Below are positions 50,377 through 60,362 of a stretch of 64,000 nt of DNA, in pieces. Under the pieces are notes generated by a model. That model was not told where the DNA came from, ran no database searches, and was given only the letters and a program-made list of their open reading frames with translations. The position numbers and the translations under genes were made by a program. The first letter of the stretch is position 1, and the number at the start of each line of letters is the position of its first letter. The DNA comes from Acinetobacter sp. ANC 4558 (GTDB taxonomy: Bacteria; Pseudomonadota; Gammaproteobacteria; Pseudomonadales; Moraxellaceae): positions 1-64,000 of the forward strand of contig NZ_NEGH01000009.1 in assembly GCF_002135375.1 (NCBI RefSeq), read 5' to 3'.

Positions 50377-51759
50377 ATGGCTAAAGTAAAAACAGTATAT
50401 CGATGTGAACAATGTGGTGCTGATCATTCAAAGTGGTCTGGGCAATGTACAGATTGTGGAGAATGGAATTCTCTCGTCGAAGTAAATATTGCGCCTGCAA
50501 TTATCCACCGTGCTCAACCTAAAATGGGTGGTGGGTATGCAGGTCAAGCGTCAACTATTACAACTTTAAATCAAATCTCTGTGTCACATGAAACCCGTTT
50601 AGCAACAGGCATTAGTGAGTTTGATCGGGTATTAGGTGGTGGCCTAGTCACAGGTTCTGTTGTACTTATTGGTGGTGATCCTGGCATTGGAAAATCAACT
50701 ATTTTACTTCAAACGGCAACTCATATGGCATCAGCCAAAAGTGCAGCACTTTATGTCACTGGTGAAGAATCTCTTTCTCAAGTTGCTTTACGTGCTCAAC
50801 GGCTTGATTTACCCACTGACCACTTAAAAGTGATGGCTGAAACCTGTGTAGAGCGTATTTGTGAAGTATTGGCACAAGTACGTCCTGCTGTCGCTATTCT
50901 TGACTCGATTCAAACGCTTTATACAGAAACCTTGCAATCTGCTCCCGGTGGTGTTTCTCAAATTCGAGAGTCAGCGGCACTCCTTACCCGATTTGCAAAA
51001 AATAGTGGCACTGCTTTATTTATTGTTGGTCATGTAACCAAGGAAGGCTCATTAGCAGGCCCACGTGTTCTTGAGCATATGGTAGATTGCGTGCTCTATT
51101 TTGAAGGTCAATCAGATTCGCGTTATCGTATGATTCGGGCTGTAAAGAATCGATTTGGTGCAGTGAATGAGCTTGGTGTATTCGGCATGACAGATAAAGG
51201 TTTACGTGAAGTCTCTAATCCATCCGCAATTTTCCTAAGTCGCTATGATGAAGCTATTCCTGGCTCAATTGTGATGATTAGCCGTGAAGGTACTCGTCCA
51301 TTATTAGTTGAAGTTCAAGCTTTAGTAGATGATGCACATGGTCAACCGCGACGTGTTGCTTTGGGGCTAGAACAAAATCGCTTGAATATGCTGCTTGCAG
51401 TTATGCACCGTCATGGTGGCGTACAGACTTCAGGACAAGATGTTTATGTGAATGTCGTTGGTGGTTTAAAGATTACAGAAACTGGCTCTGATTTAGCTGT
51501 ACTTTTAGCTTGTGCCTCAAGTTTACGTGGAAAAGCACTCCCCCAACAACTTGCAGTCTTTGGAGAGGTCGGTTTATCTGGTGAAATTCGCCCAGTTCCT
51601 AATGGTCAAGAACGATTAAAAGAAGCGATTAAACATGGTTTTAAATATATTATTGTGCCTCGTGCCAATGCTCCACAAAATAAAATTGCAGGCGTTCAAA
51701 TTATTGCTGTTGCAAGGCTACACGAAGCACTCACAGAAGCCATGAACTTAAGTGAATAA
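50377..51759 (+). CDS. radA: DNA repair protein RadA
   Basis: A 460-residue RecA-related, DnaB-like branch-migration helicase for recombination intermediates. N-terminal zinc finger C10-x2-C13 and C24-x2-C27, Walker A GGDPGIGKST at 99-108, the RadA motif KNRFG, and a C-terminal Lon-like domain with PRANAPQNKIAG. The usual length. Confidence 0.96.
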   Translation: MAKVKTVYRCEQCGADHSKWSGQCTDCGEWNSLVEVNIAPAIIHRAQPKMGGGYAGQASTITTLNQISVSHETRLATGISEFDRVLGGGLVTGSVVLIGGDPGIGKSTILLQTATHMASAKSAALYVTGEESLSQVALRAQRLDLPTDHLKVMAETCVERICEVLAQVRPAVAILDSIQTLYTETLQSAPGGVSQIRESAALLTRFAKNSGTALFIVGHVTKEGSLAGPRVLEHMVDCVLYFEGQSDSRYRMIRAVKNRFGAVNELGVFGMTDKGLREVSNPSAIFLSRYDEAIPGSIVMISREGTRPLLVEVQALVDDAHGQPRRVALGLEQNRLNMLLAVMHRHGGVQTSGQDVYVNVVGGLKITETGSDLAVLLACASSLRGKALPQQLAVFGEVGLSGEIRPVPNGQERLKEAIKHGFKYIIVPRANAPQNKIAGVQIIAVARLHEALTEAMNLSE

Positions 51760-51889
51760 GCCGAGATACTGATATATTTTTCTATTGGTAAAGGGAATTT
51801 CAATAAAAAACTATTTTTTTATTGAAATTTTAATCAAAGCCTATATAAATATACAGTTCAAACTAGATTTATTTCGACAGGAAAATTTA

Positions 51890-52879
51890 ATGGAAGTTCG
51901 ACAGCGTGGTTTTTTTGCTGGTATTTTAACTGCAGCATTATTGGTTGCTCCTTTAGCTGCAGAAGCAAAGCGAGCTGGTGGTGGTAAAAGTCAAGGGATG
52001 AGTCGTTCAGCGGCACCTTCAAAATCTTACCAACAACCTCGTCAAGCAGCTCCTGCACAACAACCGACCGCAGCTCCTGCACAAAAATCAGGTCCTGGTG
52101 TTGGTGGTATGGTTGCAGCTGGTGTTGCTGGTGCAGCAATTGGTGCTGTTGCAGCGAATGCTTTAGCTGATGATAAACCAGCTCATGCGACTAGCGAAGC
52201 AGAAGCTGCTCCAGTAGAAGCGCAACAAGAAGAAAAAGGCGGGATTCCAAGTTGGATTTGGATGATCATTCTTGCTGCTGCTGCGTTCTTTATCTTCCGT
52301 AAAATCGGAGCAAAAAAAAAACTAGCTTCTAATCCATATGCGCCAAATGGTGGCCCTACTCAGGCGCCATTTGGACAAGTTCCCCCAACGAGTCGTCCAT
52401 CAAATGATGCGACCAACATTTTTGGGCAAAATGTTGGTGGTTCTTCTGCAAATACTCCTGCAACGTCTGCCCCGTTTGGAACAGCATCAACTAATAGTGG
52501 TAATCAATTACCTGATGGTAGCGAACCTGCTGCATTTTTACGTATTGCACGCCAACGCTTCAACCATATCCAATCCATGAATACAGCAAGTAATGTGTCT
52601 GAAATTCAACGTTATTTAACACCTGATCTTTATCAGTCAATGTATAACGACATCATGGCAAATCAAGATCAAGATGTTGCTGAGTTTTCAAATTTAAATG
52701 CAATGGTTGCCGATTCTGCAACGGAAAATGGTCAATATATTATTAGTGTTCGCTTTACAGGTACGGTGAGTGAAGACTTAAATAGTTTACCTCAGCCATT
52801 CACTGAAATTTGGCATTTTGTTAAACCCGCAGGTTCTAGCCAAGACTGGTTAGTTGCAGGTATTCAACAAGAAAACTAA
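51890..52879 (+). CDS. Tim44-domain exported/membrane protein
   Basis: A 329-residue protein. It has a signal-like N-terminus (MEVRQRGFFAGILTAALLVAPLA), a Gly/Ala/Ser/Gln-rich linker, a transmembrane helix at about 118-140 (IPSWIWMIILAAAAFFIF), another Gly/Pro/Ala-rich linker, and a C-terminal Tim44-like domain from about residue 215 (FLRIARQRFNHIQSMN, then LTPDLYQSMYNDI). The role of bacterial Tim44-like proteins is unsettled. AGGAAA lies before the ATG at 51890; the longer upstream frame lacks one. Confidence 0.85.
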   Translation: MEVRQRGFFAGILTAALLVAPLAAEAKRAGGGKSQGMSRSAAPSKSYQQPRQAAPAQQPTAAPAQKSGPGVGGMVAAGVAGAAIGAVAANALADDKPAHATSEAEAAPVEAQQEEKGGIPSWIWMIILAAAAFFIFRKIGAKKKLASNPYAPNGGPTQAPFGQVPPTSRPSNDATNIFGQNVGGSSANTPATSAPFGTASTNSGNQLPDGSEPAAFLRIARQRFNHIQSMNTASNVSEIQRYLTPDLYQSMYNDIMANQDQDVAEFSNLNAMVADSATENGQYIISVRFTGTVSEDLNSLPQPFTEIWHFVKPAGSSQDWLVAGIQQEN

Positions 52880-53224
52880 TTTACTGTCTAACTCATAGTT
52901 TTCCTATTCAATCGGGCTAAGTGATTAGCTCGATTTTTTATTGGTTGAACATTTTTTATTTACTTGAGATGTTTAGAACGCTAAACATATATAACAAATT
53001 GAAGCTCACCCAATCTTGTATTTATTTTAGAAATAAAACACAAGATATTGTTTTTAAAAGAATAAATAGCATTTTATGTTGTATATCAACGTGATCAATT
53101 TTAGGGTTATATATTCTTCTTAATCGGTCAAAAGTAATGCATAAAATGAGCATACTTTTGACCAAATTTAATTTTGATTATTTAGGCTAAACAATTGTTC
53201 TAGATAATCAATGTTTATTTACAC
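52880..53224. other. Intergenic region, 345 nt
   Basis: Contains the terminator at 52910-52939, then A+T-rich sequence between convergent genes. No ORF or repeat is supported. No clear terminator for the porin gene was found. Confidence 0.5.
52910..52939 (+). terminator. Rho-independent terminator after the Tim44-domain gene
   Basis: An 11-bp stem AATCGGGCTAA/TTAGCTCGATT (one G-U), loop GTGA, then a T run. Confidence 0.85.
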
Positions 53225-54427
53225 TTAGAATGTAAAACCTAAATTAAGGTTAACTCGATATAACCATTGGTTGGAATATTTCGCATCTTGACCAGATGTT
53301 AAACCTGTTCCATTTTGTGCTCCACCCAATATATTTGCATTTTTAGCCCATGTATAATCTGCCCAAACCATAAAAGGTTTTGCAATAAACATGGCACCTG
53401 TTGTATTCATTTGTGATGCATTCCATCCACTCCGCGCTTTATCTAAATAGCTATAATCATTATAAAAACGTATAGCCTTTAGCATTCCCATCTCTGTAAT
53501 GGGCAAGGTATAAGCTAAATTCATACTATATACCGTTCCCTCAGATGCAATAAAATACGCTGGTGTTAAACCATTAGCTCCCATGAGGGTTCGATCATTA
53601 TCTACACCAATCGGATTTTTTGCATCATATTCATAATGAATAATAGATGACTGTAAATTCCAACGCTGATAATGGCTATCGGTATGAATACTAACAGCAT
53701 GATAATGACCATCTTTTTTCGTGGTTGTGTTATATAACTGAGAAACGGCCCCTGAGAAACCAACTTCATGCTTCCCAAAAATTTCCGTTTTAAACTTATG
53801 TACTACTCGTGTATTCAACTGATTTCGTTTTTCATTTTGATAGGCTGCTTGAAAAGGTAAATGATTTTTTGATAACTCATCATAAGTCGCAGATTCAGGT
53901 GAATAACGAAGTTTTGTATCCAACATTCGAGGATAGTATCCTAATTTAATATCCCAAGCAGAATCGTTAAAACTCCAATTCAGCCCAGGTGCAATATTAT
54001 TTCCATAACCTAAAAAGAAGGGTAAATGATAGGTCCACCCGTTTTGTGGATATGGATAAATTGCAAATGGCTTATAGACTAAACCCGCTTCAAGATTCTG
54101 ATTTGAATTGATCTTATAACCAATATAAGCTTTCTCAATTGACGTCATTTCTTTATCTTGAAGAATCGGACTGGCATTAAAATAAAAATCGCCATAAGTT
54201 CCCTTTAAATCTAAGCGGAATATATCAAAATCTAGTTTTCCTCCACCCCGTTTATCACTTTCCGGCCATTGTTCGTAACGGTGATTAAAACGTAAAAGAC
54301 CACCAACTTTAAAGGATTTATCACCATCAGCACTTTTCCATTCTAATGGATCATCTTTCGCATAGAGCTGTGAACTAATGGTTGTCATGACAAATAAAAA
54401 TGTTATTCCATATCCTGTTTTTCTCAT
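53225..54427 (-). CDS. Outer membrane porin at the end of the catabolic cluster
   Basis: A 400-residue beta-barrel protein. A signal peptide (about 1-23, ending QLYA) is followed by GDKSFKVGGLLRF and alternating beta-strand patterns rich in aromatic residues, ending in a terminal Phe (NLGFTF), as in outer membrane proteins. It resembles OprO/OprP- or DcaP-like porins only loosely. Its position downstream of the catabolic genes suggests a role in substrate uptake, but a 290-nt gap with a hairpin separates them, so it probably has its own promoter. Confidence 0.78.
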   Translation of the reverse strand: MRKTGYGITFLFVMTTISSQLYAKDDPLEWKSADGDKSFKVGGLLRFNHRYEQWPESDKRGGGKLDFDIFRLDLKGTYGDFYFNASPILQDKEMTSIEKAYIGYKINSNQNLEAGLVYKPFAIYPYPQNGWTYHLPFFLGYGNNIAPGLNWSFNDSAWDIKLGYYPRMLDTKLRYSPESATYDELSKNHLPFQAAYQNEKRNQLNTRVVHKFKTEIFGKHEVGFSGAVSQLYNTTTKKDGHYHAVSIHTDSHYQRWNLQSSIIHYEYDAKNPIGVDNDRTLMGANGLTPAYFIASEGTVYSMNLAYTLPITEMGMLKAIRFYNDYSYLDKARSGWNASQMNTTGAMFIAKPFMVWADYTWAKNANILGGAQNGTGLTSGQDAKYSNQWLYRVNLNLGFTF

Positions 54428-54673
54428 TCCTTTTCCCCTTTAGCTAAACTTTGTTTGTATTGTTTTATATACAAAACAATGTTTATTTTATTTTTCACTT
54501 AAAAAAAATTAATCATGCCATACATAAATACACCTTAATCCTTGGGTCTTTCATGTATGTCCTCACATCAAGATGCGATCATCTGGTATAACAATTTTAC
54601 CAAATTGTGATTAATTCATCTTGCTTACAATAGGTTTCTTGAGCATTTGTCTTCTTCCTTCAACTCAATTTTA

Positions 54674-54696
54674 GTGGGCTTATGCATTAAACCCAC
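54674..54696 (-). terminator. Possible terminator of the catabolic operon
   Basis: On the minus strand: 8-bp stem GTGGGTTT/AAGCCCAC (one G-U) with a 7-nt loop, followed by TAAAATT. It lies 21 nt after the last catabolic gene. The T run is weak. Confidence 0.45.
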
Positions 54697-54717
54697 GCCA
54701 TGATTTTTATGACATTA

Positions 54718-56358
54718 TTAATACAATTTCTTTTGTGGAGGACCTGCAAATTTCAACGGGCCAATCGAATTCATATCTAATTCAATCACTGCGGGGCCGT
54801 TTAAATTAACGGCTTCTTGGATCGCGACTTTAAACTCTTCTGCACTCCCGACTTTCCAGCTTTTAACTCCCATAGATTCACCCAACAGCTTGTAATCTGG
54901 CGTATGAAGTTCATTAAAATATTGACGACCATTAAAATAATTATTTTGAATGCCACGCATTACACCATAACCACCATCATTCATAATCATCAGTACCATA
55001 TCGGTATTTTCTTGCACCATGGTGGCAATTTCACCAATGCCGAGCATAAGCCCACCATCACCGACAAGCCCCACCACTTTTTTGCTTGGATTGGCAATAG
55101 ATGTTCCAATTGCATGTGCTAGACCTAAACCAATTGCTCCGGCCAAAGAATGAATATTTTTATTTGGTGTTTGTACTGGAAATAAACGACTGCCCCAAGT
55201 ACTGCCTGACATCGTAATATCACGTACAAAAATACCATCTTCAGGTAATGCACTCCGTAAATGGTCACAAATCAAAGCATATTGATCCATTTGAGTACGA
55301 AGGGCTTCAATTGCACCTTCACGTGCAATTTTGATTTTTATATCATATTCAGCATCAACTTTATTCACATCTTTTAAAGCATCTACAACACGCGCTAACG
55401 TATTTTTTGCATCTGCACAAATAAACTCAGAAATCTTATAATTACGCTGCTGGGCAACTGGGTTTGCATCTATCTGAATGATATTTTCTGGAAAAGCTAC
55501 AGAATATGTTTTTGTTTCGTTACTGCGTAACCGTGATCCGACAACCACCAATAAGTCTGCTTCTTTAAGTAGTGTTTCTACAGTTGCTGAGTTATGAAAT
55601 GCACCTAATGTTCTTGGGTGATCATCAGCAAGTACACCTCGTGCATGGGTTGAGGAAACCACTGGGATACCCAAATCTGCAATCGCTTTTATTTCATCAA
55701 CCGCAGTTAAAGTTCCCCCACCAATCCAAAAGATTGGATGTTTCGCTTTTTTGATTGCTTCTGCGATTAAAGTAATTTCTGTATCTTCGGCAAAAGGCAA
55801 TTGTAGTGCTTTTACTGGACCTAAGTTTGCAGGTAAATCAATTTCTGCAGCTTGTACATCAATCGGGATTTCAACACTTACTGGCCCCATCGGAACAGTC
55901 GTTGCAACACGAATTGCTTCCCGAATTACACCAACTGCATTTTCTGGACTAGTAATACGAAATGCCGCTTTACTTGAGGCTTTTAAAAAGGACAGTTGGT
56001 CTTTTGTCTCGTGAATAAAACTTGCATCGCGATCTAAATATTCGCGTTCGACTTGACCTGTTAAATGTAAAACTGGACTACCAGCATTCATCGCTTCAAT
56101 TAATGAACCGACTGCATTACCTGCACCTGCACCAGTACTGGTTAATGCAACACCTAACCCCTTAAAGCGAGCATGTGCATCCGCCATGGTTACCGAACCA
56201 GCTTCACCGCGAGCAGCGACAAAACGAATTTTTTCACGACGACCTACTGCATCTGCAATAGGTAAATTATGAATTGAGATTACCCCATAAATGCTATCGA
56301 CTTGATGTTCTTCTAAAACACGAGCAATTGCTTCACCAACATTTACGCTTTCAGTCAT
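54718..56358 (-). CDS. ThDP-dependent decarboxylase/lyase of catabolic cluster
   Basis: A 546-residue thiamine-diphosphate enzyme of the acetolactate synthase/benzoylformate decarboxylase superfamily. Three domains: Pyr domain (about 1-170) with the activating E52 in ARGEAGS, a middle domain (about 190-325), and the PP domain with GDGGLMLGIGE and, about 25 residues on, IMNDGGYG, the ThDP/Mg motif. It would decarboxylate or cleave a 2-oxo acid. It lies 67 nt after the aldehyde dehydrogenase gene, which could oxidise the aldehyde product. The exact substrate cannot be read from sequence. Confidence 0.85.
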   Translation of the reverse strand: MTESVNVGEAIARVLEEHQVDSIYGVISIHNLPIADAVGRREKIRFVAARGEAGSVTMADAHARFKGLGVALTSTGAGAGNAVGSLIEAMNAGSPVLHLTGQVEREYLDRDASFIHETKDQLSFLKASSKAAFRITSPENAVGVIREAIRVATTVPMGPVSVEIPIDVQAAEIDLPANLGPVKALQLPFAEDTEITLIAEAIKKAKHPIFWIGGGTLTAVDEIKAIADLGIPVVSSTHARGVLADDHPRTLGAFHNSATVETLLKEADLLVVVGSRLRSNETKTYSVAFPENIIQIDANPVAQQRNYKISEFICADAKNTLARVVDALKDVNKVDAEYDIKIKIAREGAIEALRTQMDQYALICDHLRSALPEDGIFVRDITMSGSTWGSRLFPVQTPNKNIHSLAGAIGLGLAHAIGTSIANPSKKVVGLVGDGGLMLGIGEIATMVQENTDMVLMIMNDGGYGVMRGIQNNYFNGRQYFNELHTPDYKLLGESMGVKSWKVGSAEEFKVAIQEAVNLNGPAVIELDMNSIGPLKFAGPPQKKLY

Positions 56359-56425
56359 TTCATTCTTCCTTATTTCTTTAAATTCCTAAATTTTCTATTA
56401 CTCAACACTATCTTTCTAAATCACG

Positions 56426-57892
56426 TTAATCAGCCCAAGGATTGGCATGCTCGTTTAGACCTAAATAAATACTTTTTTGTTGCATATATGACAATATTCC
56501 TAAACGTCCTTTTTCACGACCAATGCCACTGTCTTTAAAGCCACCAAAAGGTGCGCTAATAGAGAATTTTTTATAGGTATTAATCCAAACAGTACCGACT
56601 TCTAAAGTCCGTGCGATTTTCCATGCCTTGCGATAATTTTCTGTCCAAATTCCTGCAGCAAGACCAAAACAGCTATCATTCGCTTGAGCGATTAAATCTT
56701 GTTCATTTTCGTACGGTAAAACTACCAGTACTGGACCAAAAATTTCTTCTTGGCACGTTTGAGCACGATTGGTTAAGCCAGTAATAATAGTTGGCTTATA
56801 GAAACTCCCTTTTGCAAACTCACCTTCAGTAATGGCTTCACCACCTGTCACAACCGTACCACCCTCTGACTTAGCAAGTTCGACATACCGATGTACCGAA
56901 TCCAAGTGTTTTTGATTAATTAACGATCCAATATGAACATTTGGTGTTTCTGGATGCCCAACACGCAAGCCTTCAGTAATTTCAACTAAACGCTTTAAGA
57001 AACTGTCATAAATTGACTGGTGGATAAATAAACGAGAGCCTGCGATACAAGCTTGACCTGCTGAACTGAAAATCCCGTAAGCAATTCCTTTGGCAGCCAT
57101 TTCAATATCTGCATCTGGGAATACAATTGTTGGGGATTTACCCCCAAGCTCCAACGATGTAGTAATCAGTTTATCAGCGGCAATATGTGCAAGATGACGA
57201 CCCGTTGATGTTCCCCCTGTAAATGAAATTTTACGTACCAATGGATGCTGAGCAATGGCATCACCGATCACCGAACCACGTCCAACTAAAACACTTAGGA
57301 TGCCTTTAGGTAAACCTGCTTCTTCAAAAATTTTGGCAAGTTCTAGTGCAATTAGTGAGGTCACTTCTGCAGGTTTTAAAATTACTGCATTTCCTGCTGC
57401 AATAGCGGGCGCTAGTTTTTGGACTTCACTAGCAATAGGTGAATTCCACGGTGTAATTGCAGCCACAACTCCTACAGGTTCATATACACTCATGGTTAAA
57501 AAATCAGATGCTCGTTGAGTCGTAAGTTCTTCATTCAATGTTTCACATGCTGCAGCATTAAATCTGGCTGTTGCTGCTGCACTCATGACCAATCCACGAG
57601 TTTCAGCGAGTGGCTTACCATTATCACGTGTTTGTAATTTAGATAATTCATCTACACGAGATTCAATAATCTCTGCTACGCGATATAAAATTTTTGCACG
57701 TTCATGTGGCAGTGAATTACGCCATTCAGGTTTACGCCAAGCTTGATCTGCTTTAATGATTGCTTCTTCAACATCTTCTAAGCTTGCAGTTGAAATCTCT
57801 GCGTTGACTGAATGATCTGCTGGAAATAAACTTTGAATTACATTTCCACGACCAAGGCGCCATTCACCTGCAATATAAATTTCTTTTACCAT
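56426..57892 (-). CDS. NAD(P)+-dependent aldehyde dehydrogenase
   Basis: A 488-residue ALDH-superfamily enzyme. The general base Glu is in LELGGKSPT and the nucleophilic Cys in SAGQACIAGSR; ITPWNSPI and EEIFGPVL motifs are also present. Full family length. It would oxidise an aldehyde to an acid, for example a product of the ThDP enzyme or a semialdehyde from ring cleavage. Separated from the flanking genes by 19 and 67 nt. Confidence 0.92.
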   Translation of the reverse strand: MVKEIYIAGEWRLGRGNVIQSLFPADHSVNAEISTASLEDVEEAIIKADQAWRKPEWRNSLPHERAKILYRVAEIIESRVDELSKLQTRDNGKPLAETRGLVMSAAATARFNAAACETLNEELTTQRASDFLTMSVYEPVGVVAAITPWNSPIASEVQKLAPAIAAGNAVILKPAEVTSLIALELAKIFEEAGLPKGILSVLVGRGSVIGDAIAQHPLVRKISFTGGTSTGRHLAHIAADKLITTSLELGGKSPTIVFPDADIEMAAKGIAYGIFSSAGQACIAGSRLFIHQSIYDSFLKRLVEITEGLRVGHPETPNVHIGSLINQKHLDSVHRYVELAKSEGGTVVTGGEAITEGEFAKGSFYKPTIITGLTNRAQTCQEEIFGPVLVVLPYENEQDLIAQANDSCFGLAAGIWTENYRKAWKIARTLEVGTVWINTYKKFSISAPFGGFKDSGIGREKGRLGILSYMQQKSIYLGLNEHANPWAD

Positions 57893-57911
57893 GGCATTTA
57901 CCTATTCCTTT

Positions 57912-58703
57912 TTAAATCTGAATTGCATCCACACTGTTTCGACATGCTCGAATAACACTCAATGCAGCTAAAGTTGAAGTCTTGGGATTTCCTTCCAAAG
58001 GAACACCCATCATTTCAATGGTCATTTTCCCAAAACGACCTTCTGCGACAATAGTATGTTTATTTTGATGAGTATGAGGATCGACCATCAGTTCAACCCT
58101 CGTTTCATCCATTCCCATTCCTGCCAGTGCAATGGTTGCTGCAACATTGGCATTTGCAGGAAAATTTAAGGCTGCTTCACGTGCAGTTCCTGTATAAAAA
58201 ATAGTGGCTTCACTGACTTGATCTAAATCAATTAATTGTTCTGCATAACTTCCACGCCAACTATTGGGACTTTTACAACCTTTATAAGTGACTTTCTCTA
58301 AACCACCTTCTTTCGCGGCAGCAATACCATCAATTCCTGCTATTGCCCCTGCCAATAGATGTAAATGAGCTCCCGATTTCTCAGCAGTTTTTTGTAATTG
58401 CTCAAAAAATACTGTGTCTGCCAGCGTGCCTACTGAAATCAGGCCAATCGTCCACCCTTTTTCCAAAACTTTTAATGCATGTTCTTTTACTGCGGCTTGA
58501 CCTGCGACTTCAATGACATAATCAGGTTCACCAAAACATTCATTAATATTTGAAATGACATGCACATCCGATGAAACTTTGCTTATGACACTTTCAACAC
58601 TGCGTTCAGGTACCACGATCCATTTCAATTCAAGATCTGTCGGCAAATGAGCACATACTTCATTTGCCATTGCACCAAAACCAATCATCATTAACTGTTT
58701 CAT
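57912..58703 (-). CDS. L-aspartate dehydrogenase-like protein (NadX family)
   Basis: A 263-residue protein with an N-terminal Rossmann motif (MIGFGAMANEV) and the NadX catalytic region: LLAGAIAGIDGIAAA, KGCKSPNSWRGS, then FPANANVAATIALAGMG and DPHTHQNKH. Family members convert L-aspartate to oxaloacetate (iminoaspartate) with NAD(P). No NAD-synthesis gene is nearby; its place in a catabolic operon suggests another substrate or imine chemistry, which is inference. AAGGTGA precedes the ATG, 9 nt after the SDR gene. Confidence 0.88.
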   Translation of the reverse strand: MKQLMMIGFGAMANEVCAHLPTDLELKWIVVPERSVESVISKVSSDVHVISNINECFGEPDYVIEVAGQAAVKEHALKVLEKGWTIGLISVGTLADTVFFEQLQKTAEKSGAHLHLLAGAIAGIDGIAAAKEGGLEKVTYKGCKSPNSWRGSYAEQLIDLDQVSEATIFYTGTAREAALNFPANANVAATIALAGMGMDETRVELMVDPHTHQNKHTIVAEGRFGKMTIEMMGVPLEGNPKTSTLAALSVIRACRNSVDAIQI

Positions 58704-58712
58704 AGGTTCACC

Positions 58713-59507
58713 TTATAAATGCTTATTAAAACCACCAGAGACATCAATCGTCGAACCTGTTGTATAAGAGGCCATTGGGGAAGCCAAAAAAACTAAAGCA
58801 CGTGCTGGCTCTTCGGGCTTTCCTAAGCGTGCCATTGGAATGCCACGTTTCTTTGCAATGTTACCAATCCATTCATCCCAAGTTTGGTTCTCATCTGAAC
58901 GTGTTTCAAAACGACGTTTCCACTGTGCTGACTCAACCATACCTAATAAAATTGAATTCACTCGAATGTTGTATTGTGAGAACTCATGTGCCAATGAATG
59001 GGTTAAATTTAATAATGCTGCACGTGCAGAAGATGTGGCAATCATATGTGGCTCAGGTTGTAAAGCGAGCAATGAATTGACATTGGTAATAGACGCAAAA
59101 TACGATTGTTTTAACACAGGTAAAAACGCTTTAATTGGATGTAATACACTAAAATACTTCAATTGAATTTCATTCATCCAATCTTCATCTTCTGTTGTAT
59201 CAAAACTGGATACTCGACCTTGACCTGCGTTATTAATCAAAATATCCACACCACCAAAAATATGCTGTACTTGATCTGCAAATGCCTGTACATCGTCCTT
59301 ATCTAAAACATTACAGACTGCTGTGAATATGTTGGCATTGGGGTAACGAGATAAAATTAATGCTTTTGACTCGTTTAAACGTGTTTCATTGCGGCCGCAC
59401 CATGCAACATTCGCACCTTCTGCAACTAAAAGTTCAACAGTTGCAAGTCCGATACCAGACGAGCCACCGGTAACTACTGCATTTTTTCCATTTAATTGGA
59501 AGCTCAT
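58713..59507 (-). CDS. SDR-family protein lacking the canonical Tyr-Lys pair
   Basis: A 264-residue short-chain dehydrogenase/reductase fold. The cofactor motif GGSSGIG (14-20) and INNAG (91-95) are intact, and the C-terminal GSTIDVSGGF is typical. Where the catalytic Y-x3-K is expected, the sequence reads T158-S-S-A-R162; S145 is a possible remaining triad member. It may be an atypical reductase using other residues or a non-dehydrogenase member. Embedded in the operon, 21 nt after the hydrolase gene. Confidence 0.85.
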   Translation of the reverse strand: MSFQLNGKNAVVTGGSSGIGLATVELLVAEGANVAWCGRNETRLNESKALILSRYPNANIFTAVCNVLDKDDVQAFADQVQHIFGGVDILINNAGQGRVSSFDTTEDEDWMNEIQLKYFSVLHPIKAFLPVLKQSYFASITNVNSLLALQPEPHMIATSSARAALLNLTHSLAHEFSQYNIRVNSILLGMVESAQWKRRFETRSDENQTWDEWIGNIAKKRGIPMARLGKPEEPARALVFLASPMASYTTGSTIDVSGGFNKHL

Positions 59508-59528
59508 ATTTATCTCTCACATCTGTGT

Positions 59529-60344
59529 TTAGTTAAGCGACAATAAAATTTGATTAAACTGTTCGGCTTGATCGAGGTAACTCAAATGCCCAGCATCTTC
59601 AATTTGGTAACATGGGTTGAGTTGATATTGTTCAGCCAATGCTTGTATATCTTTTGCAGGGGTAATGCTATCTGACATTCCCATCACGACGATGGTATTT
59701 GCTTGACCAATCTTTAAATAACTTTGAATGGAGTCATACGCCAGTAAATATGATGCATGGGTAAAACCTACCAGATGAATATTTTGCATAATGACTTCAA
59801 TAAACTGCAAAACACCTGTTGTTGCGTGAGCAACCAAATAAGGACCACGGGATTTCGCCATCCCTTTTGCGCCTAATGCTGTCAACATTTTAGGTCTTTT
59901 TTCAAATACATCTTGCTGTTGCTGAACATCAAAGCCTTTATAACCTTGTGCAACATTCGCAATAACTAAGGCGCTCACATCATCAGGATATAAAGCATAA
60001 AATGCAGCAGCTTGTAATGCACCAAGTGAATGTCCAACCAAAACAATATCTTTTAATGCCAATGCATCAAGCATCTCTTTCAATCGATTTGCATAATCCT
60101 GAGCAGTGGGTTGCTTCGTTGTTAATTCATCTGATTTTCCATAACCTGGTGCATCCCAAGCAATGACATGAAAATACGGACTTAAATTTTGCAATTGTTT
60201 TACCCAAGAACCAGATCCAGAGCTAATTCCATGCAAAAGCACTAAGGTCTTGCCTTTCCCTGCTTCACGATAAGACTGTTGCACACCATTGAACTGAATA
60301 GTTTTTAATTCATATTGTGCGAGTTGCCCAATTAAAGTCATCAC
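59529..60344 (-). CDS. Alpha/beta hydrolase, possible C-C bond hydrolase
   Basis: A 271-residue alpha/beta hydrolase with triad S106 (GHSLG), D225 (GMSDSITPA) and H253 (AGHLSYL), and an oxyanion-region motif LLHGISSGSGSW. It resembles the hydrolases that cleave meta-ring-fission products (BphD/MhpC type), which would suit the extradiol dioxygenase of this operon; an esterase is the alternative. The first codon is GTG at 60344 with an ATG next to it; AGGA lies upstream of both. Confidence 0.87.
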   Translation of the reverse strand: MMTLIGQLAQYELKTIQFNGVQQSYREAGKGKTLVLLHGISSGSGSWVKQLQNLSPYFHVIAWDAPGYGKSDELTTKQPTAQDYANRLKEMLDALALKDIVLVGHSLGALQAAAFYALYPDDVSALVIANVAQGYKGFDVQQQQDVFEKRPKMLTALGAKGMAKSRGPYLVAHATTGVLQFIEVIMQNIHLVGFTHASYLLAYDSIQSYLKIGQANTIVVMGMSDSITPAKDIQALAEQYQLNPCYQIEDAGHLSYLDQAEQFNQILLSLN

Positions 60345-60362
60345 TTCATATCCTGAATAAAA

